A DNA stretch of 64,000 bases from Marisa cornuarietis. Taxonomy: Eukaryota; Mollusca; Gastropoda; Architaenioglossa; Ampullariidae. The stretch covers positions 1,922,001 through 1,986,000 of the forward strand of contig SMMW01000149.1 in NCBI GenBank assembly GCA_004794655.1, written 5' to 3'. The position numbers were made by a program, and so were the translations under genes. The notes beneath the pieces were generated by a model. It was not told where the DNA came from, searched no databases, and was given only the letters and a program-made list of their open reading frames with translations. This document shows, piece by piece, positions 28,430 to 40,769 of the stretch; within the stretch, counting starts at the first letter, position 1, and every line of letters begins with the position of its first letter.

Positions 28430-29831
28430 GCGCGCGCGCATTCAGAGGTCAGATATCCACAAGAACAAAAGGGCATTCTCACGACATTCACATGATAACC
28501 CATAAGATAACACATATGATAACATTCATACGAAGGAAGAAAGAGGTGGATGGAAATCCTTCAGATGATGTAACTAAACAACTAACAACTATGTCGGACA
28601 TTAATTCTCAACCTCACAGTTGTTCCCTAACAATTAAATTATCTATGATATAGGAAACTGGTGATAACGACGATGATGATCATTTCAGGTTTGGGTCGTG
28701 GCCTTGCCTACGCCCCGGGTCTAATTCTGGTAGGGATGTACTTTAACCGTCTACGTGGCGTGGCCGTAGGACTCAGCACGGCGGGGGTGGGGGCCGGGAC
28801 CTTTCTTCTCCCTCCAGTCGTGGAAATGCTGTTTGAAACATACGGGTTCCTCGGGGCCTTCATTATCCTCGGCGGAATCGCCCTGCACTTTTTTGTCGTC
28901 GCCTTCCTCTATCGCCCCCTGTTTCTGCACAGAAAGATCATTTTAACCAGAAGAACGTAAGATTCTTTCTCTGTGAGAATTTCCGAAACGTTTTCCTGAT
29001 GTGGGCTTACCAAAGGCTCGCAAAAAGCATGCACGTGACCTGAAGCTTGAAGCGGAATCTATACTTCGCCAGTCAGGGTTGACAAAACCTGAATTGGTTG
29101 GCATATGCATTTGCTACAATGAGAGTACAGAATGAATGAATGAATGGGAAAAATGAGAGAGAAAAAATCAAAGAAAGTAGGCGAATACTTGAGTAATATA
29201 AACCGTTTGTCGGAAACTAATAATTTGAACATATGAGTTTAAGGAATGGTTATTGTTAAACTGGCATTTTTATTTGTCATTTGCAACGATTTTAATGGAC
29301 GTCTCACTTGAACCTCAATATTTTCAGACATCAGACTGCGACCTTACTCGAAAAAGAGAAGACGAAAGAAGTTGCTGAATCCCCGCAGACTGTCTATAAT
29401 AAAAGCGAACACAACACAGCGAGCGCCCTCCATGTTAGAAATTCATCTCACACACCTCCCCTAGCAGGAGAGCTGCTTGGTAACCTCAGCTGTTTCAATG
29501 CCAAAGGCAAAAGTACGATGGACGATGCTGTTTCTGCGGTCGCAAGTCGTAAATATCATTTGTTGAAGAGCTTTCTTAGGACCTGCTTTCCTGTGGAGAA
29601 GCAGGCCACAGGCTCGAAACGGCGTAAGCTGATGCACTGGTCATTGCTGAAGCAACCAGCGTTTGTTCTCTACTGCCTCAGCATGTGCCTCCTCACGGCT
29701 TCCATGAAATCTTCGATCGTCTTCTTACCGCCCTTGGCCAAGTCTCGAGGAGTGTCGGAGACCAACGCTGCTTACTTGCTCTCCATCTCAGGTGAGTAAT
29801 ATTCTTCACTGATATGAAAACAGTCGCGCGC

Positions 29832-29888
<57 letters not shown>

Positions 29889-30929
29889 ATATATATATAT
29901 ATATCAGTAGATTGAGCCCTCGGCACTAAATTCCACTTCTTGCTCGTTGTTTTGTTGCAGGTGTGTCTGACACTGTGGGTCGAGTTCTCACTGGTGTGGT
30001 TCTCGAGCTGAGCGTAGTGCGACCTTACCGACCAAAGGTCTTCACCGCCTTCCTCTTCGCCATCGGGGTGTTGGCCTTCGCTTCACCCTTCTTGTCCACC
30101 TTTCCCCACTTCATCCTCGCCTTTGCCTTTTTCGGCTTCTTCACTGGTGCATGCGCGGGATTGAAGTCCGTCATCCTCGTCGACCTGTTGGGACAGGAAA
30201 CCCTGTCGTCCTCCTTTGGGATCATGAGCTTCTTTCAAGGCGTCGGCAATTTTGTGGGACCTCCTCTCTCAGGTACCGGATCCTCTAAGCTTGAAGAGGT
30301 TGACGAATATGTGACAATGTTTGGCAAAAGTTTTTTCCTGACTTTCGTAGCTAGAGCACCAGTTTGATACCCTTGTAGCGCAGGGTAGTTCCTCGGTGAT
30401 CCAACTGTTATATGGGTATGTGATCCTTTTACAAGATTGAGGAAGGAAGCAGCGAGGGAGACGAGATGAACACTCTCCCTCAAAGAACAATTATGCAGTC
30501 TCTGGCATATCACTCAAACAACAACGTAAATGTAAAGCGCTCTGAGCAAATCTTTTGACAAGCGCTATATAAATACTCATTATTATTATTATTAAATGTC
30601 ATGAGACTATTTTATTTTAATTTATTTTTTTAAACGCAAACAGTTTTGGACAATTTCAAACATCCTTACATATTCAACTGTTCATTTCTTTAAGTGTCGA
30701 AATAGAAGCAAAACGACACTGTTATTACAGAGGGGAGGAAGTGGGTTAGGTTGTTGCCTCTGTCGTCAAGTCCATCTATTTTTGTGTTCCAGGTGTGCTG
30801 AAGGACGTGTTCGATCAGTACGACGAAGCTTTTTACCTGGGCGGAGGAGCGATGACTGTGGCGGGAATCTTCATGGTCATCTCTAACGTCTACACAGTCT
30901 CCCACAGCGCCAGGCAGAGTATTGTTTGA
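26244..30929 (+). CDS. Monocarboxylate transporter (SLC16 family), 8 exons, complete (copy 1, inverted and divergent)
   Basis: Exons are 26244-26333, 26550-26745, 27685-27801, 28078-28221, 28689-28956, 29328-29791, 29961-30272 and 30793-30929, giving 575 residues with matching phases. The SLC16 entry motif is DSGWAWLV (about 77-84). TM5 has the family block MYFNRLRGVAVGLSTAGVG, and TM8 has the Asp/Arg pair in SDTVGRVLTG (about D430 and R434), which in mammalian MCTs takes part in proton-coupled transport. The usual 12-helix layout with a long, charged, hydrophilic loop between TM6 and TM7 (about residues 275-385) is present. It should be a plasma-membrane carrier; the substrate cannot be read from sequence. 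It lies in inverted orientation to the two copies at 43-48 and 53.6-59 kb and has an extra intron compared with them (after ...YLLSISG). Confidence 0.92.
28397..28440. repeat. Compound (CT)n(CA)n(CG)n microsatellite
   Basis: A CT run passes into a CA run and then CGCGCGCG, in intron 4 of the first transporter. It is simple-sequence DNA with no further content. Confidence 0.9.
29824..29906. repeat. (CG)n(TG)n plus (TA)n microsatellite
   Basis: A CG run, then about 25 TG units, then ACTATATATAT, within the short intron between exons 6 and 7 of the first transporter. This is the intron missing from the other two copies. Confidence 0.95.
30528..30597 (+). mobile_element. SINE/LINE 3' tail with ATT microsatellite in transporter intron 7
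   Basis: AAAGCGCTCTGAGCAAATC is followed by AAGCGCTATATAAATACTC and a run of ATT units. This is a common animal SINE/LINE tail structure and pairs with the diverged copy at 1168-1214. The upstream boundary of the element is not visible. Confidence 0.6.
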
Positions 30930-30973
30930 CGCCTTTCCGAAAAACATCGGACAGCTTCATAAGCAGGGGAATC

Positions 30974-30979
30974 TGAATA
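30974..30979 (+). terminator. Candidate poly(A) signal of transporter copy 1
   Basis: AATAAA about 45 bases after the TGA stop at 30927-30929. Position is the main support. Confidence 0.55.
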
Positions 30980-31109
30980 AAAAGTTAGAGACACTACACT
31001 TGATACAAAATAAGATGGATGCCCACCCTATTATAATACTGTGGCCAGAAGGGTTAAGGAAAACAATCAAAATCCACGAAAAAACCCGGAAATCCCAAAG
31101 TTAAGTTTG

Positions 31110-33935
31110 GATATAGCCCCAGCAGACTCTTACAAATTCTCGTAAATTTTGACCTGAGCTGACCAGTCTGTGAGTGAATATTGAAATGACTTCGAGTTTC
31201 TTGCCCCATTCTTTTAATCTGACTCTCGTCCAGCAGCAATGGCGCACCTCGCAAGTTGTGACGAAATTTGTGATCGCCAAAGGTCAGGTTCACAATGTCC
31301 GTTAACTATCATATTTCTTTTTTTTTTCTTTCTTTCTTTTCCACTAGTCCCTGTGATGAACAAAACCGATACTCGGGTGGATTTGATTTGCTTGTTTGTT
31401 TGGTTGGTTTTTGAGAGAGAGAGAGAGAGATTAATATTGCGAACTGAAGTAAAAAATGGAGTCTACTGTTCATTGTTGTGTTTAATTTCGTTTTGCTTTA
31501 TAGTTATGCTCGTATTTAGATGATTTTTTTTCAACTTTAAGCATTCGATCGCCAACTGTACTAACTCGGATGGGGGCTATTTCGCTTGACACAGATCCTC
31601 GCCCCCGCGCAAAAGTACACCGCGCAAACAAAAGCTATATCCTTGACCTAGAATGGCTGTAAACTGCGTAAAACGAAGGTTTGCTAGACGCAGCGTGACA
31701 GGTAGGCAAAGTGGATCGCTGACCGGTAGACCAAACACCAGCAGGGTTCATGCGAGAGCATGCGATAACAGGTATGTCCGCTTTCGTCGGCGCGTCTTCA
31801 AAAAGGAATCCGCTCAGTTGTTTCCGTACTATGTTCTCGCTTGTTTATTAAAACAAAGCGTGTTTATTGGAGAGATGAGGCTGGCCATTTCCGCCACGTT
31901 TATGGTAATATTCTGCAAGATGTGCCATCGAAAACGATCAGGAAGAAATAACCAATAGTCCATATGTTTCTTGTGCCTGACCGTAACATCTCCCCCAAAA
32001 AACTTCTTTGAGGTTATAAACAAATATATGAGTCAGTATCAATAATATATAAATGTATCATATCTTTATAATTAATATGTACGCCCTACTCTAGTATTAG
32101 TATGTATTACTCCTGCTGTAAGCAAGTTTATCAAATGGATACTTCTAAAAAATTTAAAGTTTTAAACACGCCTATAGTACATTATATATTTACTCTATAA
32201 CTTTTCTTTTGTGTATAATGCTTGTTGTTGACATAAATATCGTGAAATATCCCCGAAAAACATGGATTGGGAGAAATAATTGCGACTTCTCTCAGTTTTC
32301 TGTCCGTACCAGAGAGAAATGATTATCTATTCTGTGTCCGTACTTAAGACGTTTGAAGAGCAGCCACAGGGAGAAAGGAGGCAACTGTACGAGGTCAGCT
32401 ATTGGTGACCTTGAAACTACCCAACGTTGTTTACAGTTAGGAAAGGAAATGTCATGTTGTCTGAAATCACTTCTTGATTCTAGTAGCGACACATGTTCCC
32501 CCTTCCCTCCCCCATCTTCCACTTCTCGCCAGCATTAAGTATATACTTTGTTAGTTATCTAATCTGGATGGGGCGAAAGAGGAGAGGAAGAAGTCTGGGG
32601 GACTTTTACTGACAAAAACAAACAAGTGTTTCAATTTGCGACTGACGAAGGTGAAAAACATTTAAGCAGGTTTGCACATGCATAAACAGATGAGGTGACA
32701 AACACAGACAGCGCCAAACGGAGGTAATGCCAAGAAAACAAAACAACAACTTCACACAGTCTTTTATTGTTTCTAATATATTTTAACACAACGATGTGGT
32801 TATCGAAAGTTTAATTTTCGTGAAATGGAATATGAAGGTAGTAAATTTGGTGTATTGACAAAAACTCCAAGTTAGAATGTTCTTAAACATGTGGAAAATT
32901 TTTTATGAAATTATAATTAATATAAAAGAATCTAATGGTCCTTGAAGTTCTCTCACAACATATTATACCATCATCAAGTGAAACGCCTCTTCTTTAAAAT
33001 TTCATTCAAAATTATAAAACTGTTTTATTTTCCACGCTGAGTGAACACCGGAATCAACAAATCAATATACGAAACGTCTTTGAAACTTGTCATTGTTAAA
33101 CATGGCTTTATTTTTCAGAAGGGTCCATACGGAAAGAAAACAGTGTTCAAGGAGCAGCTATGTGGTGTTCAGTTTTATTGATGCAAAGATGAAAAGAGTG
33201 TTTAGGACATTGATTAGTGTCTTTATATGTAAGAAACTGTCAGACACGCGTTCTCGGCGCCTAAGGGGCGTATAGTTAGGTTTTGATAAACTTCTACCTG
33301 AATATATTATGAAATTTCACTTTATCCTTCTACACTTCATTTGTGCAATGAAGCTAAATCCGTCTTAAGCGCTTAAGTTCAAAAAAGTTATATAGTAACC
33401 ATGTGACAGCTTTCAATGAAGCTTGTACCGCCTGTTGTTTTCAATATTACTTTTACTTTATGGCAGAATTTACCTGAATATTTTTTTAAATTTCAAAATA
33501 AGATTTTTATTGTACTGAAGTATTCGGATGAATGTTTAATCTTGGATGATGAGATTGGTCCTGCTAAAATGAATAGATAAACAAATAAATAAGACCTTTG
33601 AGCCACTTCCTCTAACCTGCACAGCATTGTAGCTGGTAGCAGCTTTCATTATATACATAAACAGTCGATAAAGCTTGTGTTATTTATCATGTCATGTTTG
33701 GCTTTTAAAAGCGAGCAAAATTCTATACCACGTGAGACCTGATGATACCTTGTGTCCTAACGTTGTTTCGGGTCACTGTTGGGAAAGTGACCTTGACATA
33801 GTTTCTTTACGTCACTCCATTTTGACGTCATTACGTGCTCGACATGTTTTTTCCAGATAAGGTGAAGAAAGCCTCGATGGATTAGAACTTTAATATATTG
33901 TTTGTTTGTTTGTTTGTTTGTTTGTGTGTGTGTGT
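31110..33935. other. Intergenic, nothing recognised
   Basis: This stretch lies between the 3' ends of transporter copy 1 and the GPCR gene (convergent genes). Open frames are short and unlike known proteins. There is a T/C-rich run near 31317-31340, a GA run near 31410-31430, and a (TTTG)n/(TG)n run at 33898-33937 just outside the GPCR stop codon. Confidence 0.5.
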
Positions 33936-33937
33936 GT

Positions 33938-36900
33938 CTAAGTATCTGGTGGATTAGGACGCTTCTCGCGGTCATCCTCTTTTGTGGAGACACCTGCTTC
34001 AGCCTCACGCTGTGCCTTCTCCAGCTCAAACACCATCTGCACATAGCATATCACGTGACTAAAAATCCTGTTCCCCGGGGAAACAACAAACATCGTGCTT
34101 TTTCCACGCCCCTGAAGGCTTCATGTGCACATTCAAGTTACACAAAATATCATTCCAAAAGGAGACCGTGAACTTTATACACCAAATGTTGAGCAAAATT
34201 ATATTTAAATGAATAGATTTTATTTAAATACAACACGTTGCAAAGTTTGTATAAGATGTTGTATAAATAAATAGAAAAATGCAGCAAAATTACTGATTAA
34301 TAGGATTTTCTTAGTTGATTTAAAAACACAAACGTGAAATTAAGCTCAAAATTGTAGACATAACTTTTAGATTAGTTTTAGGTAGAGGTGGGGTGGGAAA
34401 CGACAGTAAATGCCAGTAAAGTAGCTACAGGTGAACTGAACAGAGATTTTTTTTTTTTTTTTTTTTTTTGCTTGTTTGGGGAGGCCGATTCCCAGCATGC
34501 AGCGAACTATAAACAGGACTTTAACGGCGATTTCCCCAAAACTGGCCAACCGTTCTCAAGGTTTCGCCCGTCAACTTCAATTGAAAGGAAATTATCCTTA
34601 CGTGCTCCTCTTTCTCGCGTTCGCTTTCCAGCTGCACGCGTAGGTAAGCGCGACGTTTCGCGCTCTCCGAGCGATCGCGCCGGTGACGTTGAATGTCGCT
34701 GCATTCGCTGTCCAGGCGGCGCTGCTCGTCGCTTGAGTGTTGTTGAAGTTTTTCCTGCATAATGCAGTTTGTGCCGAGAGGCACATCATCATTTTTCTTT
34801 TATTGTTGATAAAAGACAACAACAGCCAACAACAAAACAAGACTTTACACCAGGATTGATAATAACATTATTTATAATACGCTTAAGTGGAGTTTCATTT
34901 ACAATAGTATTTACGATACTTATAAGGCAAGATTGACATAAATAGCACTTACAAAACCCGTAAGTCGAGACTGATAATAATAGTATTTATAATGCTCATA
35001 ATTGAAAAGAAAATCCCCTTCTCCTGTTTCTTAATAACTTCTGTCTCCTGACAAAGTAAAAGTATATAACCTAGTGAGTGTGAACTGTAAGTGGTGCACT
35101 GTGACTAGGGGATGGAATGTGGGAAGCAAAACCTTTCTCAACCTTGTCACCTTCTGTGATAAATCGGGTAGCTGAATGGGCAAGGATATCGTCTCTAGTC
35201 ACATTCATGGAGCAAATCGCGAACCGACGATTGCCTATTTCTAACTCAAGAAAGAGAAGGGCTGTGTGGGGAGAGAATGGATGAAGTACCCACCTCCAAC
35301 AGTTTCTGGCGTTGCTTGCATTCCAGCAGCTCATCCTCCAGCCGCTGCATGCCAGTGTGCGAGAATCCGGGCTCCCGGGAGCTCGCACGCTGTATCTTTT
35401 CCCTCTGCACGTCCAGGGTGTACGACAGGTCCCGTTGGCGTGCCTGTTCACCCAAGTGCAGCTCCACCACCTCCTCTCTCCCGCGCCTCGAGCAGCTGCC
35501 GAAGCGGTGGTCTTCATCGTCGTCGTCCTGGTTACGGCTGGTCTCCGCTTGCACCTCCACCCGCGGGGGCGCGCCGCGACGCTCCACCACCACCACCTCG
35601 AAGACCTCACGGCGCCGCGGGCGGCTCCGATGGCCACCCGGCGAGGAGGACCGCGACCTCGACTCCGACTTTTCACGACTTTGCGATGTGGTGGTCTGGG
35701 AACTTTGACGACAACGCCGCTCCTCCCAAACACTCATCTCCTCTCCCTGAATGGCCAGATGTTCATTCGCCGTCACGTCGTCCCGCAGGCGCTCTTTCTC
35801 CCGCAGTGGGCAACCTAACTCGTGACCGCTTCGCCGGAACTCTATCTGCGCCCTCACGACGACATCGTGCTGATCGTTCACCATCTGATCGGCTACCTTT
35901 CTTTCTTGCCAGTCTTGCTCTTCCCGCTCTTGCTTCCAGCGTTCTTCCCTCACCAAATCTTCTCTTTTAAATGCTTCTTGCCTCTCCCGTTCTTCTTTTT
36001 CCTGTCTCTCTCGTCCTTCCCTTTCCTGTCTCTCACGTTCGTCTCTTTCTTGTCGCTCACGTTCTTCCGTTTCTTGTCGCTCACGCTCTTCTCTTTCCTG
36101 TCGCTCACGTTCTTCCGTTTCTTGTCGCTCACGCTCTTCTCTTTCCTGTCTCTCGCGTTCTTCTCTTTCTTGTCTCTCACGTTCCTCTCTTTCCTGTCTC
36201 TCGCGTTCTTCTCTTTCTTGTCTCTCACGTTCCTCTCTTTCTTGTCTCTCGCGGTCTTCTCTTTCCTGCCTCTCACTTTCTTCTCTTTCTTGTCTTTCAC
36301 GTTCTTCTCTTTCTTGTCTCTCACGTTCTTCTCTCTCTTGTCTCTCGCGTTCTTCTCTCTCTTGTCTGGCACATTCTTCTTTTTGTATCCTTTCTAGCTC
36401 TTTTCTCTCACGTTCTTCTCTTTCTTGTCTCTCACGTTCCTCTCTCTCTTGTCTCTCGCGGTCTTCTCTTTCCTGCTTCTCACGTTCTTCTCTTTCTTGT
36501 TTTTCACGTTCTTCTTTTTCTTGTCGCTCGCGTTCTTCTCTCTCTTGTCTCTCGCGTTCTTCTCTCTCTTGCCTCTCGCGTTCTTCTCTTTCCTGCCTCT
36601 CGCGTTCTTCTCTTTCTTTTCTCTCGTGGTCTTCTCTTTTCTGCCTCTCGCATTCTTCTCTTTCTTGTCTTTCACGTTCTTCTCTCTCTCGTCTCTCGCA
36701 TTCTTCTCTTTCTTGTCGCTCACGTTCTTCTCTCTCTTGTCTCTCACGTTCTTCTCTTTCCTGTCTTTCGCGTTCTTCTCTTTCTTGTCGCTCGCGTTCT
36801 TCTTTTTCTATCCTTTCTAGCTCTTGTCTCTCACGTTCTTCTCTTTCCTGTCTCTCGCGTTCTTCTCTTTCCTGTCTCTCGCGTTCTTCTCTTTCTTGTC

Positions 36901-39900
36901 TCTCACGGGATTCTCTTTCTTGTCTCTCACTTTCTTGTCTCTCTTGTCTCTCACGTGTTTCTTTCTCTGTCCTCTCTAGCTCTTCTCTCCCTTTCCTCTC
37001 ATGTTCTTCTCGTTCTGTCCTCTCATATTTCAGTCTCTCCAGCCGGCTCAGTTCTTCAATATCCTGCCTCTCGCGTTCTTCTCTTTCTTCCTTCTCGAGC
37101 CTGATCCTCTCAAAGCCTCTTCGCTCTTCTCTCTGTCTCGTCTCGGTAATCTCTCTCATTTCTTCTCTTTCTCTCGCCTCTTGCTCTATCCGCGCTACTT
37201 CCTCTTCCGCTATGCTCCTTTCCTCCTCTTCTCTCCTCAGTCTTTCTGCCTCTTCTCTAGCTTGCCGTTGTATTGTTTCTTGCTGCATTTGTGCCTCTTT
37301 CTCTCTGACTAGCCTTTCAAGCGCCTCCCTGGCCTGTTGGTCAGCCCACTCTCGCGCCTGCTGGTCTCTCTCCGCCCTCTCCTGTTCCTCGCTGCTTGCT
37401 TTTTCCTTCTTCTCTTCTATCAGCAAATTTACCTCCAACTTTAACCTCGTCGCATTCTCCATCGTGATTGCTTCCTGCTGCTCCTGCAAGAGCCGTGCCG
37501 TCTCTTTCCTCTCGATCTCAGCCAATTGACTCAAACGCTGCTGCTCCTGCAGCTGCACGAGCCGATTTTCCTGGATCCTCCGCTTTTCCTCCTCGTCCCT
37601 CTCACTCGTCATAATCGCGTCATCCTCCTCTTTGTTTCGGGCCGACGTCTCCTGCAGATATTGCTTAGAAGCCGCGGCTTCCTCCCTTCTGGTACCCAAG
37701 TCGCTGTCCTTACCGCTAGGCAGGCAACACCACTGGAAGAACGGCACGTACCGTGCTACCTCGCGGCGGAACTGTTTATTGAGGATCCCGTAGACGACAG
37801 GGAAGAGCGCGGCGGAGAAGAGGAAGCAGTACCTGAGGACGAAGAGGTTCAGGCGGCCGAAGATGCTTAGCCACACCGGCAACCAAAGGAGGAAGGCCAG
37901 GCAGGTGGCTAAAGACAGCATGATGCAGGCGCTGTGCACGTGCGAAGCCTCCAGCACGCGTCCGTCCAGTCCGCTGATGAAGGGCGCTTGCGCCGAGCTC
38001 TCGCCGCGCTTCAGGTCGCTTCGTAGCTATGGCAACAGAAGGGCGGTATGGAGGGGTGAACGGAAAAAAGAGAGTGCTGACGCTTGATAAGGACAAGGTC
38101 CTTTCAAGGTCATAACAGAAAACATTATGGAGCATGCGACTATATCTGGCTGATTTTCTCATTAAAGATATTGCCACATACGGTATTGCTATACGGTAAG
38201 TTATCACCTAAAGTCAGCGACAGGTTCTTTAAACTGCAACTTTAAAGAAGAACAAAAGTAAAACCAAACCAGTTTTACAATACTTTAAGTGATACACCTG
38301 AAAACACAAGTAAGGTTCCTACGGTATATTTTTAGTTACAAAAATTCACCAAGCTTCTAAATAAAGACTAAAACATGTGGGGCGAGACCGGAGTACCCAG
38401 AGTAAACCCCCGCAGTCTTGGAGTTAGCGAGCAAACTACCAATAGATGGTGGTCCAAGCCGGAAATCTAATTTTTTTTTCTTACCAATTTGATGACAAAA
38501 GGACGTTCACGGAGGACATAGAGTATATGAGTCACGTAGAAACGGCCATACGTTCTGCGAAATGCCATTTGGTCCTTCTGTGAATATCACAGAGTTCACT
38601 TACACAAACCCAGCTGCTCCTAAGTGTATGTGATATACTAGCTGGCAGCGCAGTAGGTTTGCTGAGGTCAGCATCGCAACAAACAATGTTTTGATTCATT
38701 TGGTCTACATTAAAGCAGCGTACCGTGCCTGTACAGGTCAACATGAGCGCTCAGCGCAAGTCGCTGGAAATAGAGCATAAAGTATCACAAAAACATATTC
38801 CGTTGATTTTTTATGACAAAGAGACACGAGAAATATTATAATACTTTTTTTCTCTTAATCACTTCTGGACTTGTTGCGAAAACGGGAAGTGAAGAAAGGG
38901 TAGTGCTTCTAAAACCAGCGTCGTCTGCACCAGCTGAATTAGAAGAGAAAAGATGCCATCCTCGGTAAAAGAAAACTGACCAGGACACAATGTGCTGTGG
39001 CTGAATGCTCTCTTTGACACTCAGATTGAGTTAGCTTGTACTCATTATCATTTCCTAAAAATAATGGCAACAAACGCCAGTGGATTAACATTGTTGAATC
39101 ATGTGTATATACAGGTCTCTGCTTTGTTCAAACGTGCGTGCAAACTTCCTGTCCACACCGTACTGAAGAATTTGTTCAAAAAATTTCAAAATCGATTGTT
39201 ATCCAGTCACTTATACAGTACAGGCTGATTTTGGAATGCAGCGCTTCAGATTTGAATTTTATGTAAAAGCTTCAAGTGGAGTTGAAAAATAAAAAGGTCC
39301 AAACCGAATTCACTCAGAATTCCCTCAACAGACTGGCTAGTAAATCTTCTCCGGATCAAAACGTAATGGACAGCAATCACTCCATGGTACCCTCACACTG
39401 TCAGTTGTTTTTAGCATTTACACTGATGATGTTCTGTTCGTGACTGCGTCACGATGTTACTATAGACCAGACGGTGTAGAAAGCATTGGTGTTGCATATG
39501 GTGCTTAATCTTTGTTCAACATTTTACCAGCAGTCGTAGATGATTTTAACAGCTCGTGCTTTTGTATCGTCGGCACTGCTGTAGGAATAAGATCTCATCG
39601 TTTTACTGAATGTTGCAAATACTACTTGCGTGCAACGGGACTCTCCAGTGAAGAAGTGTAATTTTCTTCTACTTTCCTAGTTGCAGTTGAGAATGGCGAT
39701 GTTTGAAGGCTCATATCTTGAAAAATAAGCATCATTATGAACTCCTATTTTGGAAAATATTATTTTAAAATGAGCTTAACCTGATCTCAAAGAAAAAATA
39801 ATGCGTAGGTGTTGCCCTTTAAATATAACCAAATGTGGTTACGATCAGGCAACTGCTCACCTTGAGAACAGCGAGGGTGTAGAGGACCAGAGCGACGCTG

Positions 39901-40687
39901 AAGGTGATAACGAAAGTGAGGAAGAGGGCGCCCTCATACACAATGGCCCAGGCCAGGCCCAGCAGGGCGACTGTGAAGCGGCAGTAGGAGGGTCCGTAGG
40001 TGGAGTAGTCGTAGCTGTTGATGAGAGATGACGCCAGCTCCACCTCCGCTTCCGCCAGGGCGTCGTAGTTGGCAGACTGGAACAGGGCGAGGGAGGGGAT
40101 GGACAGGATTACCCCCAGCACGATCGTCAAGATCAGCGCTTCGCGGAACTGCGCAGGTTCACCTGGAGCCTGCAAGTGTGGGAGGTCAGTGTAACAAATT
40201 ACAGGAGGGGAAATGATCCGGGCAAACTGCAGGTTATACAGAGCTGAACAAACTGTAGGTGATGAATTAGATATGCTTCAGGTGATACAAAAATTGGACA
40301 AAATGCAGGTGATGGCGCTGGACTAACTGCAGTCAATGAAACATTCACCAAAAAAAAAAAAAAAAATGCGAGTGATGGAGGTGTTAGTCAAATTGCGGAC
40401 TAAGACAACATTAAGATACTGAAACAGGTAGGCGAAAGTGTAGCTTACGAATTAGACTACTTGTATCTGACGTGAACACCTCCAAAATAATCATTCGTTA
40501 GACAGGCTGCAGATCGTGAATGAGTTAAAGAATGAGATCAACAACCAGCAGGTGGTATATGGTCGAATCAGACATCATTTCAGTTGTAAATAAATTAAAC
40601 ATCCTGTAGACGGCGAATATGAGGCTAACTCCGAGATTGATTGGTGCAGTGAGGATAGCAATTCCACATCATCGCCGCCATCATTGC

Positions 40688-40769
<82 letters not shown>

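Noticed and set aside
35950..36747. Minus-strand Lys/Asp-rich frames (KNVRDKKEKN type)
   Set aside because: Frame-shifted readings of the same minisatellite; not connected to the GPCR frame.
35266..37104. Long plus-strand open frames (up to 377 codons), Leu/Val/Phe-rich, opposite the GPCR tail
   Set aside because: They are the antisense reading of the 24-bp minisatellite, which lacks stops in most frames. They contain no recognisable domain and no splice context, while the minus frame joins TM7 to phase-0 exons.
39819..40031. Plus-strand acidic frame (ENSEGVEDQSDAEG...)
   Set aside because: Antisense of GPCR exon 2 (TM4-TM5).
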